64,000 nucleotides of DNA from JAXMDT01 sp046348685 (GTDB lineage Bacteria > Pseudomonadota > Alphaproteobacteria > Rickettsiales > UBA998), in the NCBI GenBank assembly GCA_046348685.1, contig JAXMDT010000006.1, positions 1-64,000 on the forward strand, in the 5' to 3' direction. Positions 16,726 to 25,273 of the stretch are shown in pieces. Each line of letters starts with the position of its first letter. Position 1 is the stretch's first letter. The position numbers were made by a program, and so were the translations under genes. The notes under the pieces are model-generated. The model saw only the letters and a program-made list of their open reading frames with translations. It did not search any database and was not told the DNA's origin.

Positions 16726-17673
16726 TTAGCTTCCAGCTGCCAGGTTTCGGGTTTCGGAAGGTATCGTGTTAGGCTCTTTTTCCTGGAACCCGGAACCTGG
16801 AACCCGAATTCCATCTAACCAAGCAGAACAACACCCTTTAGCCAGCGCGCGCACGCGTCCTATATAAGCCGCACGCTCGGTGACGCCGATAGCGCCGCGC
16901 GAATCGAGCAGGTTGAAGAGATGGCTCGCCTTCAGGCAGTAATCATAGGCGGGCAGCGCCATGCCGCCAATATCGAGCAGGCGCGCGCATTCTTTTTCCA
17001 CGTCGTTAAAATGGCGGAACAGCATTTCCGTGTTGGCATGCTCCAGATTGAAGCCGGAGAATTCCACCTCGTTGCGTTTGAAGACATCGCCGTAGGTTTT
17101 CTGCGGATAGCCTTCGGGCGGGTTATTCCATTTGAGATCGTAGACGTTATCGACGCCCTGGATATACATAGCGAGGCGCTCGATGCCGTATGTCAATTCA
17201 CCAGAAACGGGGCTGCATTCAAAGCCGCCCACTTGTTGAAAATACGTGAATTGCGTTACTTCCATGCCGTCGCACCAGACTTCCCAGCCAAGCCCCCACG
17301 CGCCGAGCGTCGGGCTTTCCCAGTCATCCTCAACGAAGCGTATATCATGTTCATGCGGGTCGATGCCGAGTTCGACGAGGCTGCCGAGATACAAATCCTG
17401 AATGTTGTCCGGGGAGGGTTTCAGGATCACCTGAAACTGGTAGTAATGCTGCAAGCGGTTCGGATTCTCACCATATCGGCCATCTTTTGGACGGCGGGAT
17501 GGCTGCACATAGGCCACATTCCATGTTTCGGGGCCGAGGGTGCGCAGCGTCGTTGCGGTGTGGAAGGTGCCGGCCCCGACTTCCATATCATAGGGCTGCA
17601 AAATAACGCAGCCGCGATCTCCCCAATAGCGCTGGAGGGTTAAGATAATGTCCTGGAAGCTTTTAACCGTCAT
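16726..17673 (-). CDS. glyQ: Glycyl-tRNA synthetase alpha subunit
   Basis: A 315-residue alpha subunit, the catalytic class II core of glycyl-tRNA synthetase. Landmarks: FQDIILTLQRYWGDRGC, EVGAGTFHTATTLR, SRRPKDGRYGENPNR and EVWCDGMEVTQFTYFQQVGG. ITERAAYIGRVRALAK-like sequence closes the normal domain. The final 25 or so residues (from about VPGSGFQEKE to NLAAGS) are encoded by a family C repeat (16731-16812) and are foreign to the family. The stop codon TAA is just beyond the repeat. panD and glyS follow on the same strand. Confidence 0.96.
   Translation of the reverse strand: MTVKSFQDIILTLQRYWGDRGCVILQPYDMEVGAGTFHTATTLRTLGPETWNVAYVQPSRRPKDGRYGENPNRLQHYYQFQVILKPSPDNIQDLYLGSLVELGIDPHEHDIRFVEDDWESPTLGAWGLGWEVWCDGMEVTQFTYFQQVGGFECSPVSGELTYGIERLAMYIQGVDNVYDLKWNNPPEGYPQKTYGDVFKRNEVEFSGFNLEHANTEMLFRHFNDVEKECARLLDIGGMALPAYDYCLKASHLFNLLDSRGAIGVTERAAYIGRVRALAKGCCSAWLDGIRVPGSGFQEKEPNTIPSETRNLAAGS
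16731..16812. repeat. Family C repeat forming the 3' end of glyQ
   Basis: The left arm (16731-16758) contains CCAGGTTTCGGGTTTCGG. The right arm (16780-16812) contains CCTGGAACCCGGAACCTGG. The arms are inverted around a 21-base centre. The element is translated as the C-terminal tail of GlyQ. Confidence 0.7.
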
Positions 17674-17755
17674 CGAGAAGCCGTGTGAATTACGCGGCTT
17701 GTTTTAGCGGAAACCAGAGATACTGCAATGGTTTTTAGGAACAAAAAGGAGATTA

Positions 17756-18376
17756 TTACGCGTGGCCGACGATGGGGGAAAAGCGCCACATATCGACGCC
17801 AAGGGCTTTCGCGCTCACCGTCCATTTCATATCATCGGGCGTATGGAAGAGCAGTTCCGGCGTGGCGGGAACGGTGATCCAGCTGTTGGCTTCGATTTCG
17901 GCTTCCAGCTGACCCGGCGCCCATCCCGAATAGCCAATGCAGAGCAACGCTTTATCCGGACCTTTTCCAAGAGCCATATCGCGCAAAATTGCGGCGCTTG
18001 AAGTAACAGCGATATTCGAATCCTGCTCGACGGAGTCTTCCGACTTATAATCGTTGCTGTGAATGACGAAGCCGCGGGTTTCTTCCACCGGGCCGCCATG
18101 GTAGATGCCGATCGGCTTGGTTTCCGGCGTCAGGTCGATGCCGACTTGCTCGAACAGCGAGGTATAATGAATCGTATCGAGCGGCTTGTTGATGACAACG
18201 CCCATGGCTCCACTCGCATTATGCGCGAAAAGGTAGATGACGGACTGCTGAAATACCGGCCCGCCGACCGTCGGCGTGGCGACCAGCAGGCGGCCTTCGA
18301 GATAGCCCTCATGATTGACGCGGCGTTGTTCTGTGAGATAGGGACTGGCGTTTAAAATGATGCGATCGATACTCAT
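17756..18376 (-). CDS. yqgE: YqgE/AlgH (UPF0301) family protein
   Basis: A 206-residue protein of the UPF0301/YqgE family. Landmarks: EGRLLVATPTVGGPVFQQSV, GAMGVVINKPLD, YHGGPVEETRGFVIHS and IGYSGWAPGQLEAEI. It is cytoplasmic with a conserved alpha/beta fold. AlgH was genetically linked to alginate and exopolysaccharide regulation in pseudomonads, but the molecular function is not settled. The N-terminus is slightly longer than the conserved core, and MSIDRIILN is the only clear start. It stands between glyQ and ygfZ, with spacing that suggests its own promoter. Confidence 0.92.
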   Translation of the reverse strand: MSIDRIILNASPYLTEQRRVNHEGYLEGRLLVATPTVGGPVFQQSVIYLFAHNASGAMGVVINKPLDTIHYTSLFEQVGIDLTPETKPIGIYHGGPVEETRGFVIHSNDYKSEDSVEQDSNIAVTSSAAILRDMALGKGPDKALLCIGYSGWAPGQLEAEIEANSWITVPATPELLFHTPDDMKWTVSAKALGVDMWRFSPIVGHA

Positions 18377-18468
18377 GTGGTATCCAATATAGGATGAATC
18401 GGCGCCGAATCAATAGCTCATCATAGCACAAGCGGATATTTCTGTCACGGAGCCTATAAGAGATTGTT

Positions 18469-18537
18469 TAGTCATTAGTCTTCAGTCGAGAGCCGATAGC
18501 CAAATAACGACTAACGACAAAGAACTATCGACTATAT
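18469..18537. repeat. Family D repeat with inverted arms, supplies the ygfZ stop codon
   Basis: The left arm contains TAGTCATTAGTC and CAGTCGAGAG (18469-18495). The right arm contains AACGACTAACGAC and AACTATCGACTATA (18504-18537). The ygfZ stop codon (18532-18534) lies within the right arm, as the thrB stop lies within the copy at 8196-8274. Confidence 0.65.
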
Positions 18538-19416
18538 ATGCCATTCCGGAAAGGTGATGACTAGCGGCACGCCGCCGGCGGTGGGCACATGCCCCGTGTT
18601 CATGGCGAGTTGCCACTCCTCGATGCGTATCACGCCAAGACCGACATGGCCGCAGGAGGAACGCATCTCGCCGAGCGGGATATCGCCGGCAATGATTTCG
18701 GTGCCGAGCGGCGGCAGGTTCTGGTCTGCCGAAATGCAGAATAATTTTTTCCGCACCACGCCGCGATGGGTCGTGCGCGCAATAACCTCCTGGCCGACAT
18801 AGCAGCCTTTTTTATAATCAATGCCATTAAGTTCGTCATAGCCGGTTTCAAGCACGATGGTGCGATCAATAATCGCATCCTTGCTGCCTTCGGGAATACC
18901 GTGCAACAAGCGAATCCGTTCGTAATTTTCCAGCCCCGCTTCGAGCGTCGGCACCGGCAGGATATCTTGCGTCGCATAGGCGGGCGTGATCATGCGTACG
19001 CCCATCGGCAGCCAGCGCGGATCGGCATAAACGATGCTGTCGCCAAGAGTTTTGGTGTCGCCCGCTTTATCGGAAAGCCCCATCGTCGTATGCGCCGATT
19101 CGTTGAGCAGGGCGACGACTTTTTTATCGCTGCGCGCTATGTTCACTTTGGCACGGAGTTTATACATGCCGAGTTTCTTGATAAGCTCATCGGCTCGCGG
19201 CGCTTCGGTGTCGAGCAGGTATCCATCCGCTTTTTTCGCAATGAAGAAATCGAAAAGAAATTTTCCCTGTGGCGCGAGCAAGGCGGCAAAGATCGTCTGC
19301 TCCGGCGTTGCCTTTTCAATATCGTTGGTAATCAGTCCCTGCAAAAAGGACGCAGCATCCTCGCCCGTGATGTCCACCACGGCTCGGTCGGTCAGGGGTA
19401 TCCACGAAAGCACCAT
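18532..19416 (-). CDS. ygfZ: YgfZ/GcvT-like folate-binding protein
   Basis: A 294-residue protein of the YgfZ group, which uses a GcvT-like fold and tetrahydrofolate to help assemble or repair some iron-sulfur proteins. The diagnostic motif KGCYVGQEVIARTTHRG is present, with the conserved cysteine. SFLQGLITNDIEK near the N-terminus and FLFDFFIAK fit the family. The length is normal for alphaproteobacterial members. The stop codon and last residues are in a family D repeat. The adjacent upstream gene on the same strand is a glycosyltransferase about 20 bases away, so they may share a transcript. Confidence 0.93.
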   Translation of the reverse strand: MVLSWIPLTDRAVVDITGEDAASFLQGLITNDIEKATPEQTIFAALLAPQGKFLFDFFIAKKADGYLLDTEAPRADELIKKLGMYKLRAKVNIARSDKKVVALLNESAHTTMGLSDKAGDTKTLGDSIVYADPRWLPMGVRMITPAYATQDILPVPTLEAGLENYERIRLLHGIPEGSKDAIIDRTIVLETGYDELNGIDYKKGCYVGQEVIARTTHRGVVRKKLFCISADQNLPPLGTEIIAGDIPLGEMRSSCGHVGLGVIRIEEWQLAMNTGHVPTAGGVPLVITFPEWHI

Positions 19417-19439
19417 GCGCCTAACCTAGGTGTATGGGC

Positions 19440-20501
19440 TTAACTGTCAAGCGCTTCAGCGTGATTGATGGGAATCATGCCGCATACCTCGCGTAGGACA
19501 AGGTCGATGCGCTGGGAGACGAATTCCATGGAATAACGGGTTTTTACCGTGTCATAGGCATGGCGGGCCATCTCGCGGGCTTCGTCCTCTTGTGAAATCA
19601 TCGTCTGCAGCGCACCTGCCAATGCTTCCGGTTGATTGCGTGGTACGAGGATGCCGCTTTCGCCGTTTTTTAAGATCTCGCGTGGGCCTTCGCTGTCGGT
19701 CGCCACGATCGGCAGTTTGGCCGCCATCGCTTCCAGCAGCACAATGCCGAACGGCTCGTGGCGTGAGGGCAGGCAGAAAATATCGACCGTTTTTAAAAAG
19801 GCGCGCGGGTCTTCGATCCATCCCGGAAAGGAGACAAAATTTTCAAGATCGTGCCGCGCCACCTGGTGGCGAAGATTGGTTTCCTCCTCGCCCGCGCCGC
19901 CGAGAACCGCCTGAAAGGGGATTTCACGGTCTCTCAGCAGGCGAAGCGCTTCAATGAAAAGATCGAACCCTTTTTTCTTCTCGAACCTGCCTAACGTGCC
20001 AATGACAGGCTTTTGATTCCAGGTGCGGCGGATGAAGCCATGATCGAGCGTGATCATGTTCGGCACCTCGATGATCTTGTCTTCTGAAATACCGTAAGCA
20101 ATCAGCTTTTCCACCATATCGCGCGTGACGGCGAAAATGGCATCGGCCTCAGCAAGGGCGCTGCAGAAACGGTAATTATGGGAGACGGCGATGACTTTTG
20201 CATCGCCTTTTGCTTTTGCTGCGAAGGTAATGGCGCGGCTGCCATGCGCGATGATGCAATCAACCGGATAATGCTTCAGCAGAGAGCGCAGCTTACTTGG
20301 CGCAAACGGATCCCATGGACCCATATTGGTGAAGACCTGAAAGGGAATGTTCGTCTGTGTGAGCTCATGATTAATGGCGGCATCGGGATCGCTGATCATA
20401 TAGACGTCATTACCCATGTGACGCTGGCCGAGCGCATAATCGATGCTGGAGCGTTCGATGCCCCCCAGTTTCTTCCCCAGCATGATGTTCGCTATCCGCA
20501 T
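19440..20501 (-). CDS. Group 1 (GT4) glycosyltransferase
   Basis: A 353-residue GT-B fold enzyme. The N-terminal domain starts MRIANIMLGKKLGGIERSS. The C-terminal donor-binding domain has VIGTLGRFEKKKGFD and the retaining GT4 signature EPFGIVLLEAMA (E-x7-E), followed by SEGPREILKNGESG. It likely transfers a sugar to a lipid or polysaccharide precursor at the inner membrane. Donor and acceptor cannot be read from the sequence. No other polysaccharide genes are nearby, so the glycan is unknown. Confidence 0.9.
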   Translation of the reverse strand: MRIANIMLGKKLGGIERSSIDYALGQRHMGNDVYMISDPDAAINHELTQTNIPFQVFTNMGPWDPFAPSKLRSLLKHYPVDCIIAHGSRAITFAAKAKGDAKVIAVSHNYRFCSALAEADAIFAVTRDMVEKLIAYGISEDKIIEVPNMITLDHGFIRRTWNQKPVIGTLGRFEKKKGFDLFIEALRLLRDREIPFQAVLGGAGEEETNLRHQVARHDLENFVSFPGWIEDPRAFLKTVDIFCLPSRHEPFGIVLLEAMAAKLPIVATDSEGPREILKNGESGILVPRNQPEALAGALQTMISQEDEAREMARHAYDTVKTRYSMEFVSQRIDLVLREVCGMIPINHAEALDS

Positions 20502-20663
20502 GGCGATCCAGTATCTTTTCTTCCTCTCGCCTGCAAGTAGTAAAAAGTTTATGCCTCAAAACCGAAGCGTTAAATATTTGCAAAACGGCAGGCAGTTTGT
20601 ATGGTTGCGAAGCCTAAGCTTGGGTTTGCTTAAGTCTCGCATATATTTTTAAGGTTTGCACGT

Positions 20664-21350
20664 ATGAAACACGTGGCGTTGTTCCTGATACTATTATTGC
20701 CGGCATTCTGCCTGGCCGAGGAGAGCTTGCCCGCACGGGAGGCAAATCTCATCCTGAACTGGCTGGCGGCTACTTCGGAAACCAATGCGCACCAGATGAA
20801 TGGCGCAGCAGAAAACAAGCTATGGGTATCACAGAATGGCCTTTGCGAAGCAGTGCACGACAAAGACGGCAAGCTAGTGCAGGACGGGGTGAACGATGGT
20901 TCATTCAATTATTTCCACCCTGCAGAGCAGCCCGCCGACCATTTTATTTACGATGTGCTGCCGTGGATCGAGTACGGAAACAGCGCTTCCGATAAGACCG
21001 CGGAAAATGACCGCATCAATGCTTATATCCGCGATTTGAGCGGTGGATTATTCAAGGCCGCGCATGCACTGAAAAAAACCTTCGACCTGACAACGTTGAC
21101 GAATGACCAGAAATCCGTTTTGCAGGCGTTTGTGACGACGATTCGCGATGTGAAACTGACCGGTCTTTATGATTATCTCGAAAACCCGGAAGCACAGGCA
21201 AAAGAGCTGAAGCCGCTGCTTACCGGCTTGTTCGAGCCGATGAAGGCAACCTTGCGCAAACTGGCGCAGCAGCCATTCGATATGAATTATTTGATGGCGC
21301 GTAAAGCGAAGCTGGAAAGCCGGTCAAGCGGCAAGAACGCCTGTCAATAG
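20664..21350 (+). CDS. Secreted protein of unknown function
   Basis: A 228-residue protein with a clear signal peptide (MKHVALFLILLLPAFCLAEE). The mature protein is helical and has no motif I recognise; a single Cys occurs in NGLCEAV and another at the C-terminus (KNACQ). It ends three bases before the converging usg stop. No regulatory feature is evident in the 160 bases upstream, apart from being divergent from the glycosyltransferase. It is probably periplasmic. Confidence 0.65.
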   Translation: MKHVALFLILLLPAFCLAEESLPAREANLILNWLAATSETNAHQMNGAAENKLWVSQNGLCEAVHDKDGKLVQDGVNDGSFNYFHPAEQPADHFIYDVLPWIEYGNSASDKTAENDRINAYIRDLSGGLFKAAHALKKTFDLTTLTNDQKSVLQAFVTTIRDVKLTGLYDYLENPEAQAKELKPLLTGLFEPMKATLRKLAQQPFDMNYLMARKAKLESRSSGKNACQ

Positions 21351-21352
21351 CT

Positions 21353-21634
21353 CTAATGAATGCGGATAACGCTGCTGAGGTTATGATACTCGGCTGCTTT
21401 GACGAGTTCGCAGCTGGTAACCTTCACGGAAAATAATTTTCCTTCGATTTCCTTTTCCCAGAAATGGAGGAATTTTTTAAGCACGGGGAAATCCGGGGTG
21501 AGATCGAGGTCCTGCCACACATAGGTTTGCAGCAGTGATGGATGATCGGGGAAGCGGTAGAGAATTTCAGCGGTCGCCAGCCGGTAGTCCTCGATCAGGA
21601 TGCGTTTGAGGTCAGAAATACGTTTTCCTCCCAT
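21353..21634 (-). CDS. usg: Usg family protein
   Basis: A 93-residue alphaproteobacterial protein of the Usg family, first noted as an ORF upstream of trpF in Caulobacter. Landmarks: DYRLATAEILYRFPDHPSLL, TYVWQDLDLTPDFP and FLHFWEKEIEGKLFSV. The function is not established. The whole gene is conserved and of normal size. No trp gene is adjacent here. Confidence 0.92.
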   Translation of the reverse strand: MGGKRISDLKRILIEDYRLATAEILYRFPDHPSLLQTYVWQDLDLTPDFPVLKKFLHFWEKEIEGKLFSVKVTSCELVKAAEYHNLSSVIRIH

Positions 21635-21692
21635 AACGCGTCATTTTAAGACGCTTTCCTTTTTTTTCAATATAGCATAATCCAAAAGCAGA

Positions 21693-22628
21693 ATGTATCG
21701 TTTTTTGATTGTTTTCTGCCTGTTGGCGATATCGGCCTGCACACCCAGCGAACAGGATTTTGCAGCGCGCAATAAACCGCCGGTTTTAAAGGATAAATGT
21801 ATCCAGACCGGCGATCTTGCCGACCTGCCGCTGCGTAAATGGCTGCCGGACAAGAAAGTCCAGGCAGTGGTGCTGGCCATTCACGGCTTCAATGATTATT
21901 CCAACGGGTTCGATGCGGCGGGAACCTATTTCGCGGAGCATGGTATTGCGATCTATGCTTACGACCAGCGTGGTTTTGGAAAAGCGCCGCACTGGACGAC
22001 ATGGCCCGGGGAGGCAAACCTGACTGCCGATGTTATCGACGCGGTGAAAGCGCTGCATGTGTTTTATCCCGGCACACCGCTTTATATCATGGGCGAGAGT
22101 ATGGGCGCGGCGGTGACGATCCTGACGCTCGCCCGTCATGAGGTGCCGGAAGTGCAGGGCGCGGTGCTTGTTTCACCGGCGGTCTGGGGCGATGATGCCA
22201 TGCCGTTTTACTACAAAGGCGGCCTGTGGTTCGCGGCGCATACCGTGCCGCAGATGCGTGTCTCCGGTAAGGGACTCAACCGCTGGCCGTCGGACAATAT
22301 CGAAATGCTGCGCGCCTTGGGGCGCGATCCGCTCATCATCAAACATACGCGCATCGATGCGATTTATGGCCTCGTGCATCTGATGGGCAATGCGCGGCGG
22401 GAAATCAGTAAGGTGCAAACTCCGATGCTGGTTCTCTATGGTGAGAACGACCAGATCGTGCCGCCACCGGCGATGGCGAGCCTCGATGATTTGATCAAGG
22501 CACCGCACCGGATGATCCATTACAACACCGGCTATCACATGTTGCTGCGCGATCTGAAAGGCGAGCGCGTGATGAAGGACGTGGTGAAGTGGATTGAAGA
22601 CTCGGATAAGGCATCCCATGCTGACTAA
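21693..22628 (+). CDS. Alpha/beta hydrolase lipoprotein, lysophospholipase-like (S33 type)
   Basis: A 311-residue alpha/beta hydrolase. The N-terminus is a lipoprotein signal peptide with lipobox ISAC (Cys at residue 16), so it is probably membrane-anchored. Landmarks: LAIHGFNDYSNGFD as the oxyanion strand, YDQRGFGKAP, the nucleophile elbow MGESMGAA, and a late GENDQIVPPPAM Asp loop with GYHMLLRD as the His loop. It belongs with monoglyceride lipase or lysophospholipase-like hydrolases. Its substrate is not predictable. The 3' end overlaps the start of nth by eleven bases, so the two are likely co-transcribed. Confidence 0.88.
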   Translation: MYRFLIVFCLLAISACTPSEQDFAARNKPPVLKDKCIQTGDLADLPLRKWLPDKKVQAVVLAIHGFNDYSNGFDAAGTYFAEHGIAIYAYDQRGFGKAPHWTTWPGEANLTADVIDAVKALHVFYPGTPLYIMGESMGAAVTILTLARHEVPEVQGAVLVSPAVWGDDAMPFYYKGGLWFAAHTVPQMRVSGKGLNRWPSDNIEMLRALGRDPLIIKHTRIDAIYGLVHLMGNARREISKVQTPMLVLYGENDQIVPPPAMASLDDLIKAPHRMIHYNTGYHMLLRDLKGERVMKDVVKWIEDSDKASHAD

Positions 22629-23259
22629 ACCAAAAATCGAAGACTTATTCACGCGGTTTGAAAAACACGAGCCACATCCGAAAACGGAGCTGGTAGCGCC
22701 GAATGAATTCTGCCTGCTGGTGGCGATCGTGCTCTCGGCGCAGGCGACGGATGTCTCGGTGAACAAGGCGACGAAAGCGCTTTTCAAAGTGGCAGACACG
22801 CCGCAGAAAATGGTAAAGCTCGGCGAAGCGAAACTGAAAGAGTATATCAAGACGATCGGGCTTTTTAATGCGAAGGCGAAGAATGTCATCGCGCTTTCCA
22901 AGGCGTTGATCGAAACCTATGGCGGCACGGTTCCGGAGAACCGGGATGATCTGCAAACATTGCCGGGCGTGGGGCGCAAGACGGCGAATGTCTGGCTCAA
23001 TTGCGCACGCGGCGAGCCGACGATTGCGGTCGATACGCATGTGTTCCGCGTGGCGAACCGGCTGGGTCTGACCAAAAGCAAAAACCCCCTGGAGACGGAG
23101 TTACAACTCGAGAAAAAAATCCCGCTGCATTTTAAGACGCATGCGCATCACTGGCTCATTTTACATGGACGCTATGTCTGCAAAGCACGCAAACCCCAAT
23201 GCTGGCGGTGCATGGTGGTGGATATTTGTGAATTTACAGAAAAGAATCTGAAGCCTTAG
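22618..23259 (+). CDS. nth: Endonuclease III
   Basis: A 213-residue base-excision repair glycosylase/AP lyase for oxidised pyrimidines. The helix-hairpin-helix is LPGVGRKTANVWL with catalytic Lys121, and the catalytic Asp139 is in TIAVDTHVFRV. The [4Fe-4S] ligands are C188, C195, C198 and C204, with the standard C-x6-C-x2-C-x5-C spacing. I start at ATG 22618 because it gives the usual N-terminus; an upstream codon would add eight residues. It overlaps the preceding hydrolase gene. Confidence 0.96.
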   Translation: MLTKPKIEDLFTRFEKHEPHPKTELVAPNEFCLLVAIVLSAQATDVSVNKATKALFKVADTPQKMVKLGEAKLKEYIKTIGLFNAKAKNVIALSKALIETYGGTVPENRDDLQTLPGVGRKTANVWLNCARGEPTIAVDTHVFRVANRLGLTKSKNPLETELQLEKKIPLHFKTHAHHWLILHGRYVCKARKPQCWRCMVVDICEFTEKNLKP

Positions 23260-23582
23260 TTATTATCCTTTGAACGGAACCGGCGTTTCATTTGCGGGCC
23301 GAAGGTGCCGTCCGGCCAGATGGCAAAGACATCCTTTTCACGGCCAACAAGTTCGGAGCCGCTTCCATTTGCCGTTAGCAGCGTCATCTTCGCCTCGGGA
23401 AAAGCGCTAAGATAATAAGTTTGACCTGCAGGAATATCGACAATTGTAGTGTGGTTTCCGGACATGCGTACCGACACCTGATGCGGGACATTCGCTAAGT
23501 TGACAATGCTTAAGGCATGAGCTTCCTGTTGAAAGATAAAGAAAAGCGAAGCAAAAGTGAAAAGCTGTAACAAAAGCTTCAT
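23256..23582 (-). CDS. Small secreted protein of unknown function
   Basis: A 108-residue protein with a signal peptide ending near EAHA. The mature part is beta-rich (SIVNLANVPHQVSVRMSGNH, then VDIPAGQTYYLS), like small immunoglobulin-like or jelly-roll periplasmic proteins. It has no recognised family and no cysteines. It converges with nth, overlapping by four bases. Confidence 0.55.
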   Translation of the reverse strand: MKLLLQLFTFASLFFIFQQEAHALSIVNLANVPHQVSVRMSGNHTTIVDIPAGQTYYLSAFPEAKMTLLTANGSGSELVGREKDVFAIWPDGTFGPQMKRRFRSKDNN

Positions 23583-23713
23583 AATCTGAGCCTACACTAA
23601 GTGGTACGGTGCGGTAATGCCGCAAGTTTAGTATTTGTATATAAAATAACAACAAGGTTTTGTGGTTTTGATTCAGGCACGCAATTTGCTGTGTTAGGAA
23701 TTGAAGTAGAATA

Positions 23714-24742
23714 ATGATAAAAATTTGGGCTTTAGGAGTGGTTGCCATAAGCATATCCCTGGGATGTGCAGCCGCTGCGCGCGCCGATGATACTAATATC
23801 AATCAGGAAGCCATGCTGCGCAATGCCCGTTACTGCACGCAATATTTTTCCCGCTACGAGCGAACGAACGGTATTCCGAAGAACCTGCTGATGGCAATTT
23901 CCTCCACGGAGTCAGGCCGTTATAACGAGCGCGTGAAAATGACGCTGCCCTGGCCGTGGACGATCAACGTGGACGGGCAGGGAAAATATTTTAATACCAT
24001 GCATGAAGCCGTGGTCGCCACCCGCAATGCGCTCAACAGCGGCGCAAACAACGTGGATGTCGGTTGCATGCAGATCAGCCTGAAACACCATCCCGACGCT
24101 TTCGTCAGCCTGACCGATGCCTTCAGCCCGGAAAAAAATGTCGCGTACGGCGCGAAGTTCCTGCGCGAAAAATACGATGAAGAACGTTCCTGGAAAAAGG
24201 CGATTGCGGCCTATCACTCCAAGACAACGAGCTACGGACAGAAATATTACGCAAGTATCATCCGCACCTGGCGCAATGTGCTCTCCGCCCTCGGCAACGG
24301 ATTCGATGTTTCGCCTTCGAGCACGTACGTGATCGACGTGGCAAGCAACGAACGCACGCTCGGCGGCCTGGTGCGCTCTCGTGAAGGGTTGTTTGATGAA
24401 AAAGCGGCATCGCGCAGGCCGAAGGCAGGGGCATCCATGCCGACGATGAAAGTGATTCAGGTGACAACCCGCGCGGATCAGGCGAAGCGTCCCGAGGTGC
24501 TGGTCATTCGTCCGGCAAGCGCTGTGGTGGAACCAAACGTCAAAGTGGCATCGAACACCGTGCTGAATAATAAGCCGGGACTGAACAAGCCAGGCTTCGA
24601 TTTTGTCATGGATGTCGGTGAAAGGCAGGAAGCCGATGTCTCGGAGACCATTGCCAAAGTAGAGCCTAAAGTTTCCACGCCTGCCAGCGTGCAGCGCGTC
24701 TCCTCGCCGAAGCGCGGCCCCAACTTCATATTTGCCGAATAG
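23714..24742 (+). CDS. Lytic transglycosylase, SLT-like
   Basis: A 342-residue secreted protein with a signal peptide ending near ARADD. Residues about 35-195 form a lysozyme-like transglycosylase domain: catalytic Glu66 in AISSTESGRYN, then VGCMQISLKHHPDAF and AIAAYHSKTTSYGQKYYA. It should cleave peptidoglycan between MurNAc and GlcNAc in the periplasm. The C-terminal 140 residues are unstructured and positively charged, with no recognised domain. Some SLT proteins of this type serve secretion or flagellar assembly, but no such genes are in the window. Confidence 0.88.
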   Translation: MIKIWALGVVAISISLGCAAAARADDTNINQEAMLRNARYCTQYFSRYERTNGIPKNLLMAISSTESGRYNERVKMTLPWPWTINVDGQGKYFNTMHEAVVATRNALNSGANNVDVGCMQISLKHHPDAFVSLTDAFSPEKNVAYGAKFLREKYDEERSWKKAIAAYHSKTTSYGQKYYASIIRTWRNVLSALGNGFDVSPSSTYVIDVASNERTLGGLVRSREGLFDEKAASRRPKAGASMPTMKVIQVTTRADQAKRPEVLVIRPASAVVEPNVKVASNTVLNNKPGLNKPGFDFVMDVGERQEADVSETIAKVEPKVSTPASVQRVSSPKRGPNFIFAE

Positions 24743-24787
24743 CAATCACGGGTTGCAGACTGCGAATTTTTATCCTATCTAAGGGAT

Positions 24788-24967
24788 ATGAAAATATCCG
24801 TCGCCCCGACCACGCCGTTTGAGATCATCAAGGTCGATCATTCCGAAGTCGCCTGTGATGGCGGCACGCTCGGGCATCCGAAAGTGTACCTGCATATCGA
24901 GCGCGAAACGGGCGAAGTGACCTGCCCGTATTGCAGCCGTACTTTTGTCCTGAAGAACGGGCATTAA
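24788..24967 (+). CDS. CHCC zinc-finger domain protein
   Basis: A 59-residue protein of the zf-CHCC family, the domain also found in mitochondrial NDUFS6. The probable zinc ligands are C23, H30, C46 and C49, in CDGGTLGHPKVYL and VTCPYCSRTF. In alphaproteobacteria this family is linked to respiratory complex I, an inference from the mitochondrial homologue. A purine-rich site (AAGGG) lies just before the start. It ends one base before the HIG1-type gene, so both are likely translated from one message. Confidence 0.88.
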   Translation: MKISVAPTTPFEIIKVDHSEVACDGGTLGHPKVYLHIERETGEVTCPYCSRTFVLKNGH

Positions 24968-24968
24968 T

Positions 24969-25175
24969 ATGAACCTTGCGATTATTCTCATCATTGCGCT
25001 CATGGCGGCGACGTTCGTCGTGCTTCTGCTGGGTATCGTGCAGATGGCAAAAGGCGGCAAAGGCAATGCGCTGGAACAGGGCGAGCGTTCAAATAAGCTC
25101 ATGGTCTGGCGCGTGACGCTGCAGGGCGCAGCACTGCTCATCGCATTCCTCGTCATGTATGCGATGAAAAAATAG
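24969..25175 (+). CDS. HIG1/twin-transmembrane domain protein
   Basis: A 68-residue protein with two membrane helices (residues about 3-25 and 50-66) flanking a basic loop. NKLMVWRVTLQGAALLIAF is the HIG1-type second helix. Mitochondrial and bacterial members associate with cytochrome c oxidase or the respiratory chain. The gene follows the CHCC zinc-finger gene by one base and precedes etfB, a respiratory context. Confidence 0.82.
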   Translation: MNLAIILIIALMAATFVVLLLGIVQMAKGGKGNALEQGERSNKLMVWRVTLQGAALLIAFLVMYAMKK

Positions 25176-25273
25176 CTTTATTTCAATGACGCAGCGCAAC
25201 AGTTAAGACATCATTAACCAGTCTTTGTTGAAATAAAACCCATAGCGCAGTGCGTCAGCCCGTAAGGAAAACG

